Source of the DNA: Bryobacteraceae bacterium
GTDB taxonomy: Bacteria > Acidobacteriota > Terriglobia > Bryobacterales > Bryobacteraceae
Length of the DNA: 64,000 bases
Assembly (NCBI GenBank): GCA_019187195.1
Contig: JABAQT010000060.1
Coordinates: 38,830 to 102,829, forward strand
Direction: 5' to 3'
Shown here: piece after piece, positions 10,031-18,585 of the stretch
How the letters are laid out: every line of letters begins with the position of its first letter
Numbering within the stretch: position 1 is the first letter of the stretch
Program-made: the position numbers and the translations under genes
Notes under the pieces: generated by a model
Told to the model about the DNA's origin: nothing
The model's database searches: none
Seen by the model: the letters and a program-made list of their open reading frames with translations, nothing else

Positions 10031-10522
10031 ATGGCCAAAGTCAAGAGAATCGGTAAAGACCGCCTGCTCGAACTGCTCCGGTCGCACAACTTCACCCGTA
10101 AAATGCCGCGATCGCACCTCGCCGCTATCGCCGGCTTTGCTCAACTGGTTCATATCCGCCAGGATGAGCTGGTGTTCAGTTCGGGTGAACGGCCCCGCTT
10201 CTTCTACCTGCTCCTCTCGGGCACCGTCTTCCTCGAGATCCACACCCCCACCTACACTATTTGCATCGAGCGCCTGCACGCCGGCGAGGCATTTGGTTGG
10301 TCCGCGCTCGTCGATAATCCCTATCGCGCCTTCCAGATTCGCGCCCAGGAACCATGCGTGGCCGTGCGCATTCGCGCGGACCGCCTGCGCTCCGCCTGCC
10401 GTAAGAACAGCGAGTTGGGCGTCCATGTGTTTCAAATGATGGCGAATCTCATCGCCCGCCGGTTGCGCGCCACCGAGTTGCGCATGGTCGAGTTCATTGG
10501 TTCGCCCGTAAGGAAAAATTAA
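10031..10522 (+). CDS. Cyclic-nucleotide-binding-domain protein without HTH (Crp/Fnr-like effector domain)
   Basis: 163 residues. A CRP/FNR-type beta-roll covers about 20-125 (RQDELVFSSGERPRFFYLLLSG, then LHAGEAFGWSALVDNPYRAF), followed by the long dimerisation helix (HVFQMMANLIARRLRATELR). The chain stops where the DNA-binding winged helix should begin, so it cannot bind DNA the way Crp/Fnr does. It may dimerise with a full-length regulator or act through the upstream Cys-rich protein. It converges with the NnrS operon. Confidence 0.8.
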   Translation: MAKVKRIGKDRLLELLRSHNFTRKMPRSHLAAIAGFAQLVHIRQDELVFSSGERPRFFYLLLSGTVFLEIHTPTYTICIERLHAGEAFGWSALVDNPYRAFQIRAQEPCVAVRIRADRLRSACRKNSELGVHVFQMMANLIARRLRATELRMVEFIGSPVRKN

Positions 10523-10614
10523 CGGCCGCCCCACAATCACCCCCTGGTTGGGTGTGTGATATCACGAATCCGCGCCAATTCACCCAGATTCCATCACAGC
10601 CGGAATCCCCCTGC

Positions 10615-11457
10615 TCAATGCGTCATCGCGTAAATGACATAGTTCACCCCCAGCCGGATGCCCAGCGCCGAATACTTCTCCGGATAGTTCGGATCATCGG
10701 CGAACTCCCACGAATCTCCAATATCCGAGTTGAACAAGATCGCCACCATCACTCTCCCGCGGTCGTCATAGATGCCCCGCCAGTGCGGCGTCGAGCCGTC
10801 CTTGCGGTAGGTCGTCCCGCGCCGCAGCGCCCATTGTCCCGGTATCGTGTAACGTTCCTTCAACTCATAAACGCTGTGCAGAATCGGATCCGCGTCCTCC
10901 AGCTCCACCACCGGACGGTCGGGAAAGATCAGGTGCATGCTCTCGTCAAACCGGTCCCACTCCTCCGTCCCCCAAAAATCATCGAGCATCAGAAATCCGC
11001 CCCGCAGCAGGTACTCGCGCACGGTCCTCGCCTGCGCCGCCGTCAGCTTCCAATCCCCCATCTCGCCGGCGAACAACCAAGGCCAGTTATAGATGTCATC
11101 CTTGTCATCCGGATTCACCGGCTGTTCGGTGGATCGCGCGTGAATCCGTGTCAATCTCCGGATAGCCTGCGCAAAATGCCGGTCCGCCCGCGGGTAGTCC
11201 TGCGTCCAACTGGTTCCCCCCTCCCGCCAGTTCTGCTCCCCGCCCCACCGCGACCGCCGCCCGAACATTGCATTCGGATGCTCGGGATACATCAGGCGCC
11301 CGAACACCCACTCCGTGTGTTCCCCCCAGTCCCTGGGCACCGGAACATTGTCGTAGGGCTCGAGGCTCGGGTACACCCGGAACGCCTGCTGCCAGGCGAA
11401 CGCCGCGCAAGCGCCCGCCGCCAAACCCGCCAGCATCCAGCAAGCCTTCCGGGACAT
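10615..11457 (-). CDS. DUF4159 domain-containing secreted protein
   Basis: 280 residues with a hydrophobic N-terminal segment (CWMLAGLAAGACAAFAW). The DUF4159 hallmarks are present: YNWPWLFAGEMGDW, then REYLLRGGFLMLDDFWG, and near the end MVAILFNSDIGDSWEF and LGVNYVIYAMTH. The fold resembles glutamine-amidotransferase-like domains; its function is unknown. ATG 11457 starts at the signal sequence. It is the last gene of the minus-strand cytochrome/ASPIC/NnrS operon (35 bp after NnrS). Confidence 0.8.
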   Translation of the reverse strand: MSRKACWMLAGLAAGACAAFAWQQAFRVYPSLEPYDNVPVPRDWGEHTEWVFGRLMYPEHPNAMFGRRSRWGGEQNWREGGTSWTQDYPRADRHFAQAIRRLTRIHARSTEQPVNPDDKDDIYNWPWLFAGEMGDWKLTAAQARTVREYLLRGGFLMLDDFWGTEEWDRFDESMHLIFPDRPVVELEDADPILHSVYELKERYTIPGQWALRRGTTYRKDGSTPHWRGIYDDRGRVMVAILFNSDIGDSWEFADDPNYPEKYSALGIRLGVNYVIYAMTH

Positions 11458-11492
11458 TGCACTTCGAGCATAGCAGCGGGCAGGAAATCTGC

Positions 11493-12809
11493 TCAGGAAC
11501 CCTGCATCTGGGCCGCCCTTTGCTGATACCGCAAATGCGGAGGATCCTGCCCGAACGTGACGAACAGGTTGGCCGCGAACAGCGTCATCGCCGTCATCTC
11601 GATGATCGCTGAAACCGGCAGCACGGACCACAGCGCGGGCAGGTATCCCTCATACGCGCCGATCTCCGATCCGACCCGCAGAAAGCATCCGGCGTTCAGT
11701 GACGCCAGCGCCGCAAACATCAGAACCGGACTGAACAGGACGCGCATTCCGCAAAACGCCGGCAATACCCGCTGGCCGATGGCAAAAACCATCGTCGATA
11801 TGAACCCCACCGTCAGCGCGTGGCGCGACGCGCCCCACAAGCCGCCCGCCTTATCCCATACCGCCGCGCTCAACGAAATACAGGCCGCGATGAGCAGCCA
11901 GGCATAGGCGATGCGGACGAACAGCGGAAAAGTCGGATGCACTCCCACAATCTTCGGCGGCCGCTCCCCTCTCGAGAAAATCCGCAACCCCGCCGCCGCG
12001 GTAATCGAACCCGCCAGGAATAGCGTGGTCGCCGGCAGCCACCACGCGCCGAGCGCGCATGCCACCGCCGCCGTGTTGATAGCCAGCGCCGCTTTCAGAA
12101 GCCGGTCATCAGGTCTTGAAAGACCCAGAAACGTGGGCAGCCAGCGTGCGCTGAAACCCCAAATAGTGACCACCGGGAAAGCCCACGTGTACACCGCCAG
12201 CAGACGCGAGTTCAACCCCGGAGCCACCGCCGGACCCGCCCCCTCGAAAGCCGAATGGATGGCCGCTCCCAGGTTCGCCAGCAGACTGAGCAAAAAACCC
12301 ATCGTGCCCACTACGACAATCCCGATCCAGATGCGCGAACCCTGGCCCCCCTCGCTTGGACTCTTCTCGCCGCGATGCCCGCGAACCGTAAGGAAGAACA
12401 GAAGGAACGCCGCCAGTTCCAATACGCCCGAAACCGGCAAAGCCACCCGCCATTCCCACCGCCATAAATTCGTCGCCCACCGCAGCCCCACCCCGGCCGT
12501 CCACAAAGCCCAGCTCGTCCATGACCGGCTGATGGCGAATGGAGCCTGCCCCCGCATCTTCGAGAGCGAATAAAAGCCGATGCCCAGAATGAAGCAGCCG
12601 ATCCACCCAAAAATCTGCGCGTGCCCGTGCGCCTGAATCCATGCCGGATCCACGTGCGCCGCGCCGTGTTCGTCCGATATCGAGATAAGATTCCATGCTC
12701 CGAGAAACGTCCCCGGCAAAAGCATGAACAGCAGCCCTGTCACAATCCAGACTGTCGCCGACCGTTGTAACGCCGCTTCATGTTGTTTGATTGCTTCGAT
12801 GTCGCGCAT
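11493..12809 (-). CDS. nnrS: NnrS family haem/copper membrane protein (NO response)
   Basis: 438 residues and roughly twelve membrane helices. The family signature QAHGHAQIFGWIGCFILGIG is in the N-terminal third, with further conserved stretches AFPVVTIWGFSARWLPTFLG and SRHALTVGFISTMVFAIGQR. NnrS proteins are haem- and copper-containing inner-membrane proteins linked to tolerance of nitric oxide, usually under NO-sensing Crp/Fnr regulators. ATG 12809 is preferred over TTG 12815. It follows the ASPIC gene by 6 bp. Together with the CRP/FNR-type palindrome upstream of the operon, this points to nitrogen-oxide metabolism. Confidence 0.88.
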   Translation of the reverse strand: MRDIEAIKQHEAALQRSATVWIVTGLLFMLLPGTFLGAWNLISISDEHGAAHVDPAWIQAHGHAQIFGWIGCFILGIGFYSLSKMRGQAPFAISRSWTSWALWTAGVGLRWATNLWRWEWRVALPVSGVLELAAFLLFFLTVRGHRGEKSPSEGGQGSRIWIGIVVVGTMGFLLSLLANLGAAIHSAFEGAGPAVAPGLNSRLLAVYTWAFPVVTIWGFSARWLPTFLGLSRPDDRLLKAALAINTAAVACALGAWWLPATTLFLAGSITAAAGLRIFSRGERPPKIVGVHPTFPLFVRIAYAWLLIAACISLSAAVWDKAGGLWGASRHALTVGFISTMVFAIGQRVLPAFCGMRVLFSPVLMFAALASLNAGCFLRVGSEIGAYEGYLPALWSVLPVSAIIEMTAMTLFAANLFVTFGQDPPHLRYQQRAAQMQGS

Positions 12810-12815
12810 AGCCAA

Positions 12816-15437
12816 CTAGCGCCGGAAGCGGCGCAGGTACTCCTCCAATGGGGCATAAGCCCGGCCGGGAACCGCGCTCCCATCCCACTCCTCGGCAAAC
12901 ACGTTCAGAAAACCGGCTTCCTTGTACATGCTGCGTTTCACATCCCCCTCGAGCGCGGCGCCTCGAGGTTTCCAGTCCGGCCCCAATGCCTTCCTCGCGG
13001 CCGCGAGCATCGCCGCCGCCTCGCGTTCGTCCTTCCGCCGCCACGCGATATAGCCGCGAAGAAACCACGCGTTGGCGGCGCGCGCGTTGGCCTGGCAGGC
13101 GTGCGTGAACTGTTGGTCCGCCGTCCTCAGGTCGCCGAGCGCCAGATCCACTTCTCCCAACAGCACCAGCGTCCCGGTCTCCTCCGAATTCAGCCGCAGC
13201 GCGGCCTCGAGCGGAGCCCGGGCAGCCAGGAACTGCGCGCGCGACGTTGCCGATGACGCCAGCAACTCGCCCTTCCTTTGCAGCGCCCGGTGGCTTTGCG
13301 GATTCACTCGCGCCAGCTTCTCGAGTTCGGCAACCGCCCCGGCCGCGTCCCCTCCCGCCGCAAGGCAGTTCGCCAGGTAATAAAGCGAATCCTCGTGCCT
13401 CGGGTCCATTTCCAGCGCTTCCCGAAAAAGCCTCGCCGCCTTTGCCGGATCATGCTCGCGTTTCATTGCATCCATTGCTGCCCGCTGCTTCTCCCAGAAT
13501 CGCACTACCGGATGCTGGCCTGCCGGTCCCCGTGGCGCGAACTGGCGTGCTTCTCTCTCTCCCTCCGTGATCTCCCAAATGTGATTCGCCGCCAGATCCG
13601 TCCACGTTTCCACCCGCCCGTTCCCCCAACGCACCTCCAGCCGGTCGATCTTCGACGCCGCCCCCAGGCCGAAGTGCGCCCGCCGGCTGTCCTGTGACAG
13701 GTAGGACGCGCTGGTGATGGTGCGCCGCAAAGGAACCGCGCCCGCCCAGGCGGTCAACACCGCCCCATCCCCGAATCCCGATACCGCCCCCTTGCCGGTC
13801 CGGCTGTGAAGCCGTATCTCCGCCCAGTTCCCGTGCGGCATGTCATTGCGCAACAGCCGCACCCCCTCGCCGTGATCCACCATCGCGATGTCCATCGAGC
13901 CGTCGTTGTCGAAATCCGCAACCGCCAGCCCCCGGCTGACGTGCGGCTGCCCCAATGACTGGTTCCACGGAGCCAGGTCGTGAAAGAACTGCCCCCTCGC
14001 GTTCCAGAACAGAAACGACGGCATCGCCGCCAATTGCCGCCTGCTCTCCTTCACCTCGAAAGTGCTCCCGTTGGCCACCGCCAAATCCAGCCAGCCGTCG
14101 GAATCGAAATCGGCGAAACTCGCGCCCCATCCGATCATCTGCATCGACGGCTGCCCGATGCCGCGTACTTCCGATACGTCCGTGAAGTGCAGTTCCGTCT
14201 TCTCTCCCGCTTCCTTCTGCTCGGAGAGCAGGGATTGGTAGAGCGCATACTGCTGCGCAATCCAGTGGGAGATGAACAGGTCGTCGTCGCCATCCCTGTC
14301 GAAATCGCCCGCCGCCAGCCCCATCGACCCGCGGTACTCCTCCACCCACGCGCTGCGTCCCGAATCAACGAACTTTCCTCTCCGGTTCAAATACAGCCTG
14401 TTCTCTGAAATGTCGTTGGCAACGTAGAGGTCCAGCCAGCCGTCCCCGTCGAAATCGTGCCACAACCCGCTCAGGCTGCGTCCCTCCGCGTTCGCCACGC
14501 CCAGTTCCCGCGCCACCTCGGTGAACGATCCTCCGCCGTTGTTGCGGTACAGCAGGTTTCGTTCCGGCTCATACGACGCCGGGTTGAGCGTGAAGGGAAC
14601 CTCCTTGCCGAACTGCTGCGAGATGCTCGCCGCGTCCCCTTTCCCAACAACGTATTTTACGTACCCGCAGATGTAGAGATCGGGCAGCCCGTCCCGATTG
14701 TAATCGCCCCACGCCGCTCCCGACCAGAAGCCTTTGGGCGAAGGAAAGCGGGTGTCGCGAACAAAGCGGCCGCCATCGTTGCGAAACAGGAGAATCGTGT
14801 CGTATCCGGTCACGATCAGGTCCAGCCGGCCGTCATTGTTGTAGTCCCCCCAGGCGGCCGCCATCCCGCGAATCCGCGTCTCCGGAAAGCCTTGCTCCTC
14901 GAAACGCCCCTCTCCAACGTTGCGGTAAAGCTTCGAGGCCGCGAGTTGCCTGTCCGGCAGGTTCAGTCCCCCGCCCCCGCTCACCACAAACAGGTCGTCA
15001 TTGCCGTCGTTGTCAAAATCGCCCCACGCAAGCCCCGACCCCATGTCCTCCGGCAACTGTGACGTGCGCGCCCCCTCAAACTGCCGAAACCCTCCAAGAC
15101 CGGCCTCCTTCGTTACATCGGTGAACCGCGGAGCCGGCGCGCCGGCGGGCAGCGGCCGTCCCGCGTCGCGCAAGGCGTCGGCCTTCCGGGAACTCACCTC
15201 GGTGCGCGCCTGTTCCACCGCGCCGCCCCGCCTCCCCTGTTCACTGATCACCGACGTCACGTCCTCCGACGCTTCGCCTGGCGTATATTGCTCCGGCTCG
15301 TTGTCCTTGTGAATGCGCCACGCAACCAGCCCGCTGATCAGCACCAGCGCGGCGAGCGTCGACGCGGTCCATGCGATCCGCCGGTGGCGCCGGGAAACCG
15401 GCCTGCGTGGAGGCGGCGGCGGAACAGCAGCCTGCAC
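12816..15437 (-). CDS. ASPIC/UnbV protein with FG-GAP/VCBS repeats, TPR tail and membrane anchor
   Basis: 873 residues. One N-terminal membrane helix (STLAALVLISGLVAW, about 29-43) is followed by FG-GAP/VCBS repeats with Ca-binding-like D-x-D-x-D-G-x-x-D motifs (FDNDGNDD, YNNDGRLD, YNRDGLPD, FDGDGWLD, FDRDGDDD). Then comes the UnbV_ASPIC domain (RTITSASYLSQDSRRAHFGL) and a C-terminal TPR region from about 640. Such beta-propeller proteins are exported and often sit beside multihaem cytochromes. GTG 15437 has an AGGGGG ribosome site and begins 4 bp after the cytochrome gene. Confidence 0.88.
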   Translation of the reverse strand: MQAAVPPPPPRRPVSRRHRRIAWTASTLAALVLISGLVAWRIHKDNEPEQYTPGEASEDVTSVISEQGRRGGAVEQARTEVSSRKADALRDAGRPLPAGAPAPRFTDVTKEAGLGGFRQFEGARTSQLPEDMGSGLAWGDFDNDGNDDLFVVSGGGGLNLPDRQLAASKLYRNVGEGRFEEQGFPETRIRGMAAAWGDYNNDGRLDLIVTGYDTILLFRNDGGRFVRDTRFPSPKGFWSGAAWGDYNRDGLPDLYICGYVKYVVGKGDAASISQQFGKEVPFTLNPASYEPERNLLYRNNGGGSFTEVARELGVANAEGRSLSGLWHDFDGDGWLDLYVANDISENRLYLNRRGKFVDSGRSAWVEEYRGSMGLAAGDFDRDGDDDLFISHWIAQQYALYQSLLSEQKEAGEKTELHFTDVSEVRGIGQPSMQMIGWGASFADFDSDGWLDLAVANGSTFEVKESRRQLAAMPSFLFWNARGQFFHDLAPWNQSLGQPHVSRGLAVADFDNDGSMDIAMVDHGEGVRLLRNDMPHGNWAEIRLHSRTGKGAVSGFGDGAVLTAWAGAVPLRRTITSASYLSQDSRRAHFGLGAASKIDRLEVRWGNGRVETWTDLAANHIWEITEGEREARQFAPRGPAGQHPVVRFWEKQRAAMDAMKREHDPAKAARLFREALEMDPRHEDSLYYLANCLAAGGDAAGAVAELEKLARVNPQSHRALQRKGELLASSATSRAQFLAARAPLEAALRLNSEETGTLVLLGEVDLALGDLRTADQQFTHACQANARAANAWFLRGYIAWRRKDEREAAAMLAAARKALGPDWKPRGAALEGDVKRSMYKEAGFLNVFAEEWDGSAVPGRAYAPLEEYLRRFRR

Positions 15438-15441
15438 GATC

Positions 15442-17499
15442 TCATTTCCCCCTGGGAGCCACTGTGATCTCAGCCGACGCTTTCGCGATCTCCACCGCCG
15501 GAGATGTCAGACGCGCCTCTTCGCCCATCACGTAGTTCAGCAGAAACTGGTCGATCTTGCGGTAATGGAGCGTCGCCGTAACACGCATCTTCCCCGCCTT
15601 CTTCGCCCGGACTGAGAATTCCCGTGTATCGCCGCCCGCCTTCGTCTCAACCTGGGCCGCGCCCGATGGGCACACTACGTTGTATTCCACCGTATCCGAA
15701 TAACCGGGGAACAGCGAACGCCGGTACCGCACCCCCACCATCTCCCAAAGATTGTGGCGGTCGATCAGATTGCCGTACTGGTCCACCGGCTCCGCCTTGA
15801 ACAGGAACGTCCCCGGCCGCAGGAAGTTCCTTTCATCGCGCTCCCCGGAAACGAAAACCGCGCGCCCCGTCTCATCCTCGGCCCGCAACTCCACCCAGCT
15901 TTGAATCATGTCCAGCGGCCCGGTTGGATAGTCGTGCCCCACCTTGTTCGACACCAGCACCACCCGCACCGCCGCTTTCTCCCCCGGCGCCGCCGTCGGC
16001 GGAGCCTCGAGGCGCAACTTCACCACCGGTCCTTCCGCCCACTTGTTCCGTATCTCGGGAATGCTGATCTCCCCACGCAGCCACTGTTCCGTTAACTCCG
16101 TGTGTTTCGCCGCGCCTTCCAGCCGCAGCAGGCTGGGCACGAAATTGTTCGCCGCCAGAAACCGGTGGCTGCGGTGCTTGCGGTCCGCCGGGCTCCGGTT
16201 ATAGTCCGTCGAGTCGCCCGCGGCCGGATCCACCGACTCCACCAGCGGCATGTGACACTCCCGGCACTCGACGGTCGCCCGCGCGTCCCCCTTCTTGTTC
16301 CAGTGGCTCGCCGCCCAGTTGTCGTACTGGTTCTGTAGCTGAACCCATCCCACGCGGTTTACCTCCTGGTCGATGAACTGCTTGTGGCAGGCCGCGCAAT
16401 ACTCCGGCTTCTTGTACATCCGCCTGCTCAGCCGGTTGTGCTCGGCCGGCCAGACGCGGATCAGGAAATTGCGCGCCGCCGCGCCCGCCGTATGCGCGCC
16501 GCTCCATTGCCACAAATACTCGCCTGGCTGCGCGATCGTGTAGTTCGCGTTGCCCCGTATGTCGGTCTTCTGAATCGCGTGGCAGGCGACGCACGAGATG
16601 CCTTCGTTATATCCATCGAGACCCGTGAGGTTCTCCACGAAAATATTCTTCGTCCCGGAAAACAGCGAGATCGGGTCGTGGCACCCTCCGCAATAGCGCG
16701 TCGATTCCGGCCCGTTTTGCTTCGCCATGACGTTCTGGATGCCCTGAAAAACCGGATCCATGGCGGCATAACGGTGCGCGCTCGGCTGCCACTCTTCATA
16801 AATCTGCGTATGGCACCCGCTCGAACCGCACGTGGCCGACCCCGCCATCGACCGCGCATCGAAGGCGCCGTTGGTCGTCGTCCGCGCCAGGCTCGGAGCG
16901 AAGGGACGGTTTTTTCCGTACAGGTAATTGTAGTCGGGCGGAAACTCATTGCGGTACTTCATGCCCGAATAGGAGAGGGTCAGCATGGCCGTCGCGCACA
17001 CCCCCGCCAGACACCCCCCCGCGGCCATCGCAACCCATCCTCTTGCGGGCCGCGTGAATTCCGTCCGTCTCCGCCGCAGCCACGAGATGACGATGTGCGG
17101 AACCGAGGCGGCCACCGCCAGCAGCGCCGAGATGAGGTGCAGATACCGCAGCCACGGCGTCGTGCGCGCCGCAAACAGCCCCTGCCAGCTAACCACCGCC
17201 CCCGTCGCCACACAGACCGCCAGCGCCGCCAGCCCAACATAGCCAAGCAGCAGCACATCGGACATCGCCTGTCCGCCGTAGTCCTTCCAATGCCGCGCGA
17301 AGTACCACGCCATCGGAGCTATCGCCGCCACCCCGATCAGAGTATGCGCCAGCAAACCCCATTCAACAGCTGGATGAAACGGCCCGAACGTGATCGCCAG
17401 GCCGGAGACGAGTTCAAACAGGAGCAGCGCCGCCGTGACGCGGGCCAGAATCGAGGCCCACCCCGTGCGGAGAAGACGGCAGGAATGTCCGGATTGCAT
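15442..17499 (-). CDS. Membrane multihaem c-type cytochrome (cytochrome c554-like domain)
   Basis: 685 residues. The first ~180 form four or five membrane helices with conserved histidines, like a b-type di-haem domain. The periplasmic part has five c-type haem sites: CGSSGCH (a CX4CH variant, 224-230), CGGCH (270), CVACH (303), then CAACH and CRECH. Extra histidines such as SAHRYAAMD may be distal ligands. A beta-rich C-terminal domain follows. It probably passes electrons between the quinone pool and a periplasmic acceptor. ATG 17499 has GGAGGA upstream; GTG 17547 would leave almost no leader after the inferred promoter. It is first in an operon with ASPIC/TPR, NnrS and DUF4159. Confidence 0.87.
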   Translation of the reverse strand: MQSGHSCRLLRTGWASILARVTAALLLFELVSGLAITFGPFHPAVEWGLLAHTLIGVAAIAPMAWYFARHWKDYGGQAMSDVLLLGYVGLAALAVCVATGAVVSWQGLFAARTTPWLRYLHLISALLAVAASVPHIVISWLRRRRTEFTRPARGWVAMAAGGCLAGVCATAMLTLSYSGMKYRNEFPPDYNYLYGKNRPFAPSLARTTTNGAFDARSMAGSATCGSSGCHTQIYEEWQPSAHRYAAMDPVFQGIQNVMAKQNGPESTRYCGGCHDPISLFSGTKNIFVENLTGLDGYNEGISCVACHAIQKTDIRGNANYTIAQPGEYLWQWSGAHTAGAAARNFLIRVWPAEHNRLSRRMYKKPEYCAACHKQFIDQEVNRVGWVQLQNQYDNWAASHWNKKGDARATVECRECHMPLVESVDPAAGDSTDYNRSPADRKHRSHRFLAANNFVPSLLRLEGAAKHTELTEQWLRGEISIPEIRNKWAEGPVVKLRLEAPPTAAPGEKAAVRVVLVSNKVGHDYPTGPLDMIQSWVELRAEDETGRAVFVSGERDERNFLRPGTFLFKAEPVDQYGNLIDRHNLWEMVGVRYRRSLFPGYSDTVEYNVVCPSGAAQVETKAGGDTREFSVRAKKAGKMRVTATLHYRKIDQFLLNYVMGEEARLTSPAVEIAKASAEITVAPRGK

Positions 17500-17560
17500 G
17501 GGCGCCTGGATCCTCCACTTGCCAATCGATTTGACACGCTCCCTCACGCCCCGTTGATAG

Positions 17561-17603
17561 AGAATACGGTCGGCAATCCCGCCTTGCTGTGACTAAAGTC
17601 ACA
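17561..17603 (-). promoter_or_regulatory. CRP/FNR-family class II promoter of the cytochrome-NnrS operon
   Basis: TGTGACTAAAGTCACA at 17588-17603 is a perfect palindrome with the CRP form TGTGA-N6-TCACA; its core also matches the TGAC-N4-GTCA form of HcpR-like regulators. On the minus strand TATTCT at 17566-17561 is a -10 candidate. If transcription starts at 17554, this hexamer occupies -12 to -7 and the palindrome is centred exactly at -41.5, the class II activator position. The leader to ATG 17499 would be 55 nt. Confidence 0.65.
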
Positions 17604-17616
17604 ACCGGACCCGGCC

Positions 17617-18564
17617 TCACTCGGGCGGCTCGGTTTCCACGCAACTCACCGTGGCCCGCAGGCAGGCGACACCGGCGGTGTATCGCCCGTCGCACACCGT
17701 GAACGCAATGCCGTCTTCCACCCAGTCATGCCATACCCCATCCGGATCATGAGAAGCGGCCGTGAGCGTGTACTCATGCGGGCACAGGTGGCAGACAAAC
17801 GAGAAGGTCGCCTGTATCGTCTGCCCCGCCCGGCAGGGCCCGATCTTCACCTTCTCTAACTCGGTGTTCGTCCCATAGACTTCAAACCCGATGCGCGTGC
17901 GAATCAGAATACCGATTACCGGATCTTCCACCTCCCGCTCAAATCGGACGGTGACGCGGATTCCCGCCGCTTCCCCCGCTCGCCATGTAGCCGTCGGAAC
18001 CCCTTCTCCATCGAGCGTCTCGAGGGAAACAATGCGCGCCCGGCCATCGCCCCGGCGCATCGCCGGAGTGAGCGGAATCTGCGTCCCTCCCGCGCGCGAA
18101 CGCAGCCTCGCGGCCATGTGATGGCGGTAACGGTCCAGCACCTCCCGCGGGTCGCCCCTGGCCGCCAGGAGCCCTCCCTCGATCCACCACACCTCATCAG
18201 CCAGCCATTGAATCACGTCCGGTTCATGCGAGACGAGCAGGGCGGTCCCCCCTCGCCTGCGGAAAAGCTCCAGTTCGATGGCCGCCTGCGCGCGCGCCAG
18301 GCCATCCTTGAGCGCCAGCGTATGGTAGAGCGAAAGGGTTTGCGCCTTCCCGATCACCACCTCATCGAAAGGTCCGTGGTGGCGGTGCGGAGCCGTGGCC
18401 GTGACCGTCCCCGCCTCCGGCGCGAGGGTTCCGCTCGCCAGCCGCAACAGAATCTCCTTGCCCGCCCCGTCATCCCCCACCACTCCGATGACAAACCCCG
18501 AGGGAGCGGTGGCGGTGAACGCCCTTAACGGCGCGTGGGCGCAGCCTTCGAAAATAATGGACAT
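17617..18564 (-). CDS. Degenerate Wzt-like ABC ATPase with carbohydrate-binding-type C-terminal domain
   Basis: 315 residues. The Walker A region is GDDGAGKE (30-37), where Glu replaces the usual Ser/Thr. An H-loop (ALLVSHEPDVIQWLADEVWW) occurs only about 75 residues later. The signature motif and a clear Walker B are missing, so part of the nucleotide-binding domain appears deleted. The C-terminal ~170 residues resemble the Wzt C-terminal beta-sandwich that recognises O-antigen (for example FEREVEDPVIGILIRTRIGF). No permease or glycan genes are adjacent. It may be a non-hydrolysing remnant or a repurposed binding protein. Confidence 0.7.
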   Translation of the reverse strand: MSIIFEGCAHAPLRAFTATAPSGFVIGVVGDDGAGKEILLRLASGTLAPEAGTVTATAPHRHHGPFDEVVIGKAQTLSLYHTLALKDGLARAQAAIELELFRRRGGTALLVSHEPDVIQWLADEVWWIEGGLLAARGDPREVLDRYRHHMAARLRSRAGGTQIPLTPAMRRGDGRARIVSLETLDGEGVPTATWRAGEAAGIRVTVRFEREVEDPVIGILIRTRIGFEVYGTNTELEKVKIGPCRAGQTIQATFSFVCHLCPHEYTLTAASHDPDGVWHDWVEDGIAFTVCDGRYTAGVACLRATVSCVETEPPE

Positions 18565-18585
18565 CCGGATGTTAGTCTAGCGAAG

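Noticed and set aside
10556-10565. GTGATATCAC palindrome between convergent genes as a CRP site
   Set aside because: The half-sites have only a 2-bp gap instead of 6, and it is not upstream of any gene.
17531-17559. Plus-strand TTGACA with downstream TTGATA as a promoter
   Set aside because: No plus-strand gene follows, and the -10 match is poor; it lies within the minus-strand cytochrome leader.
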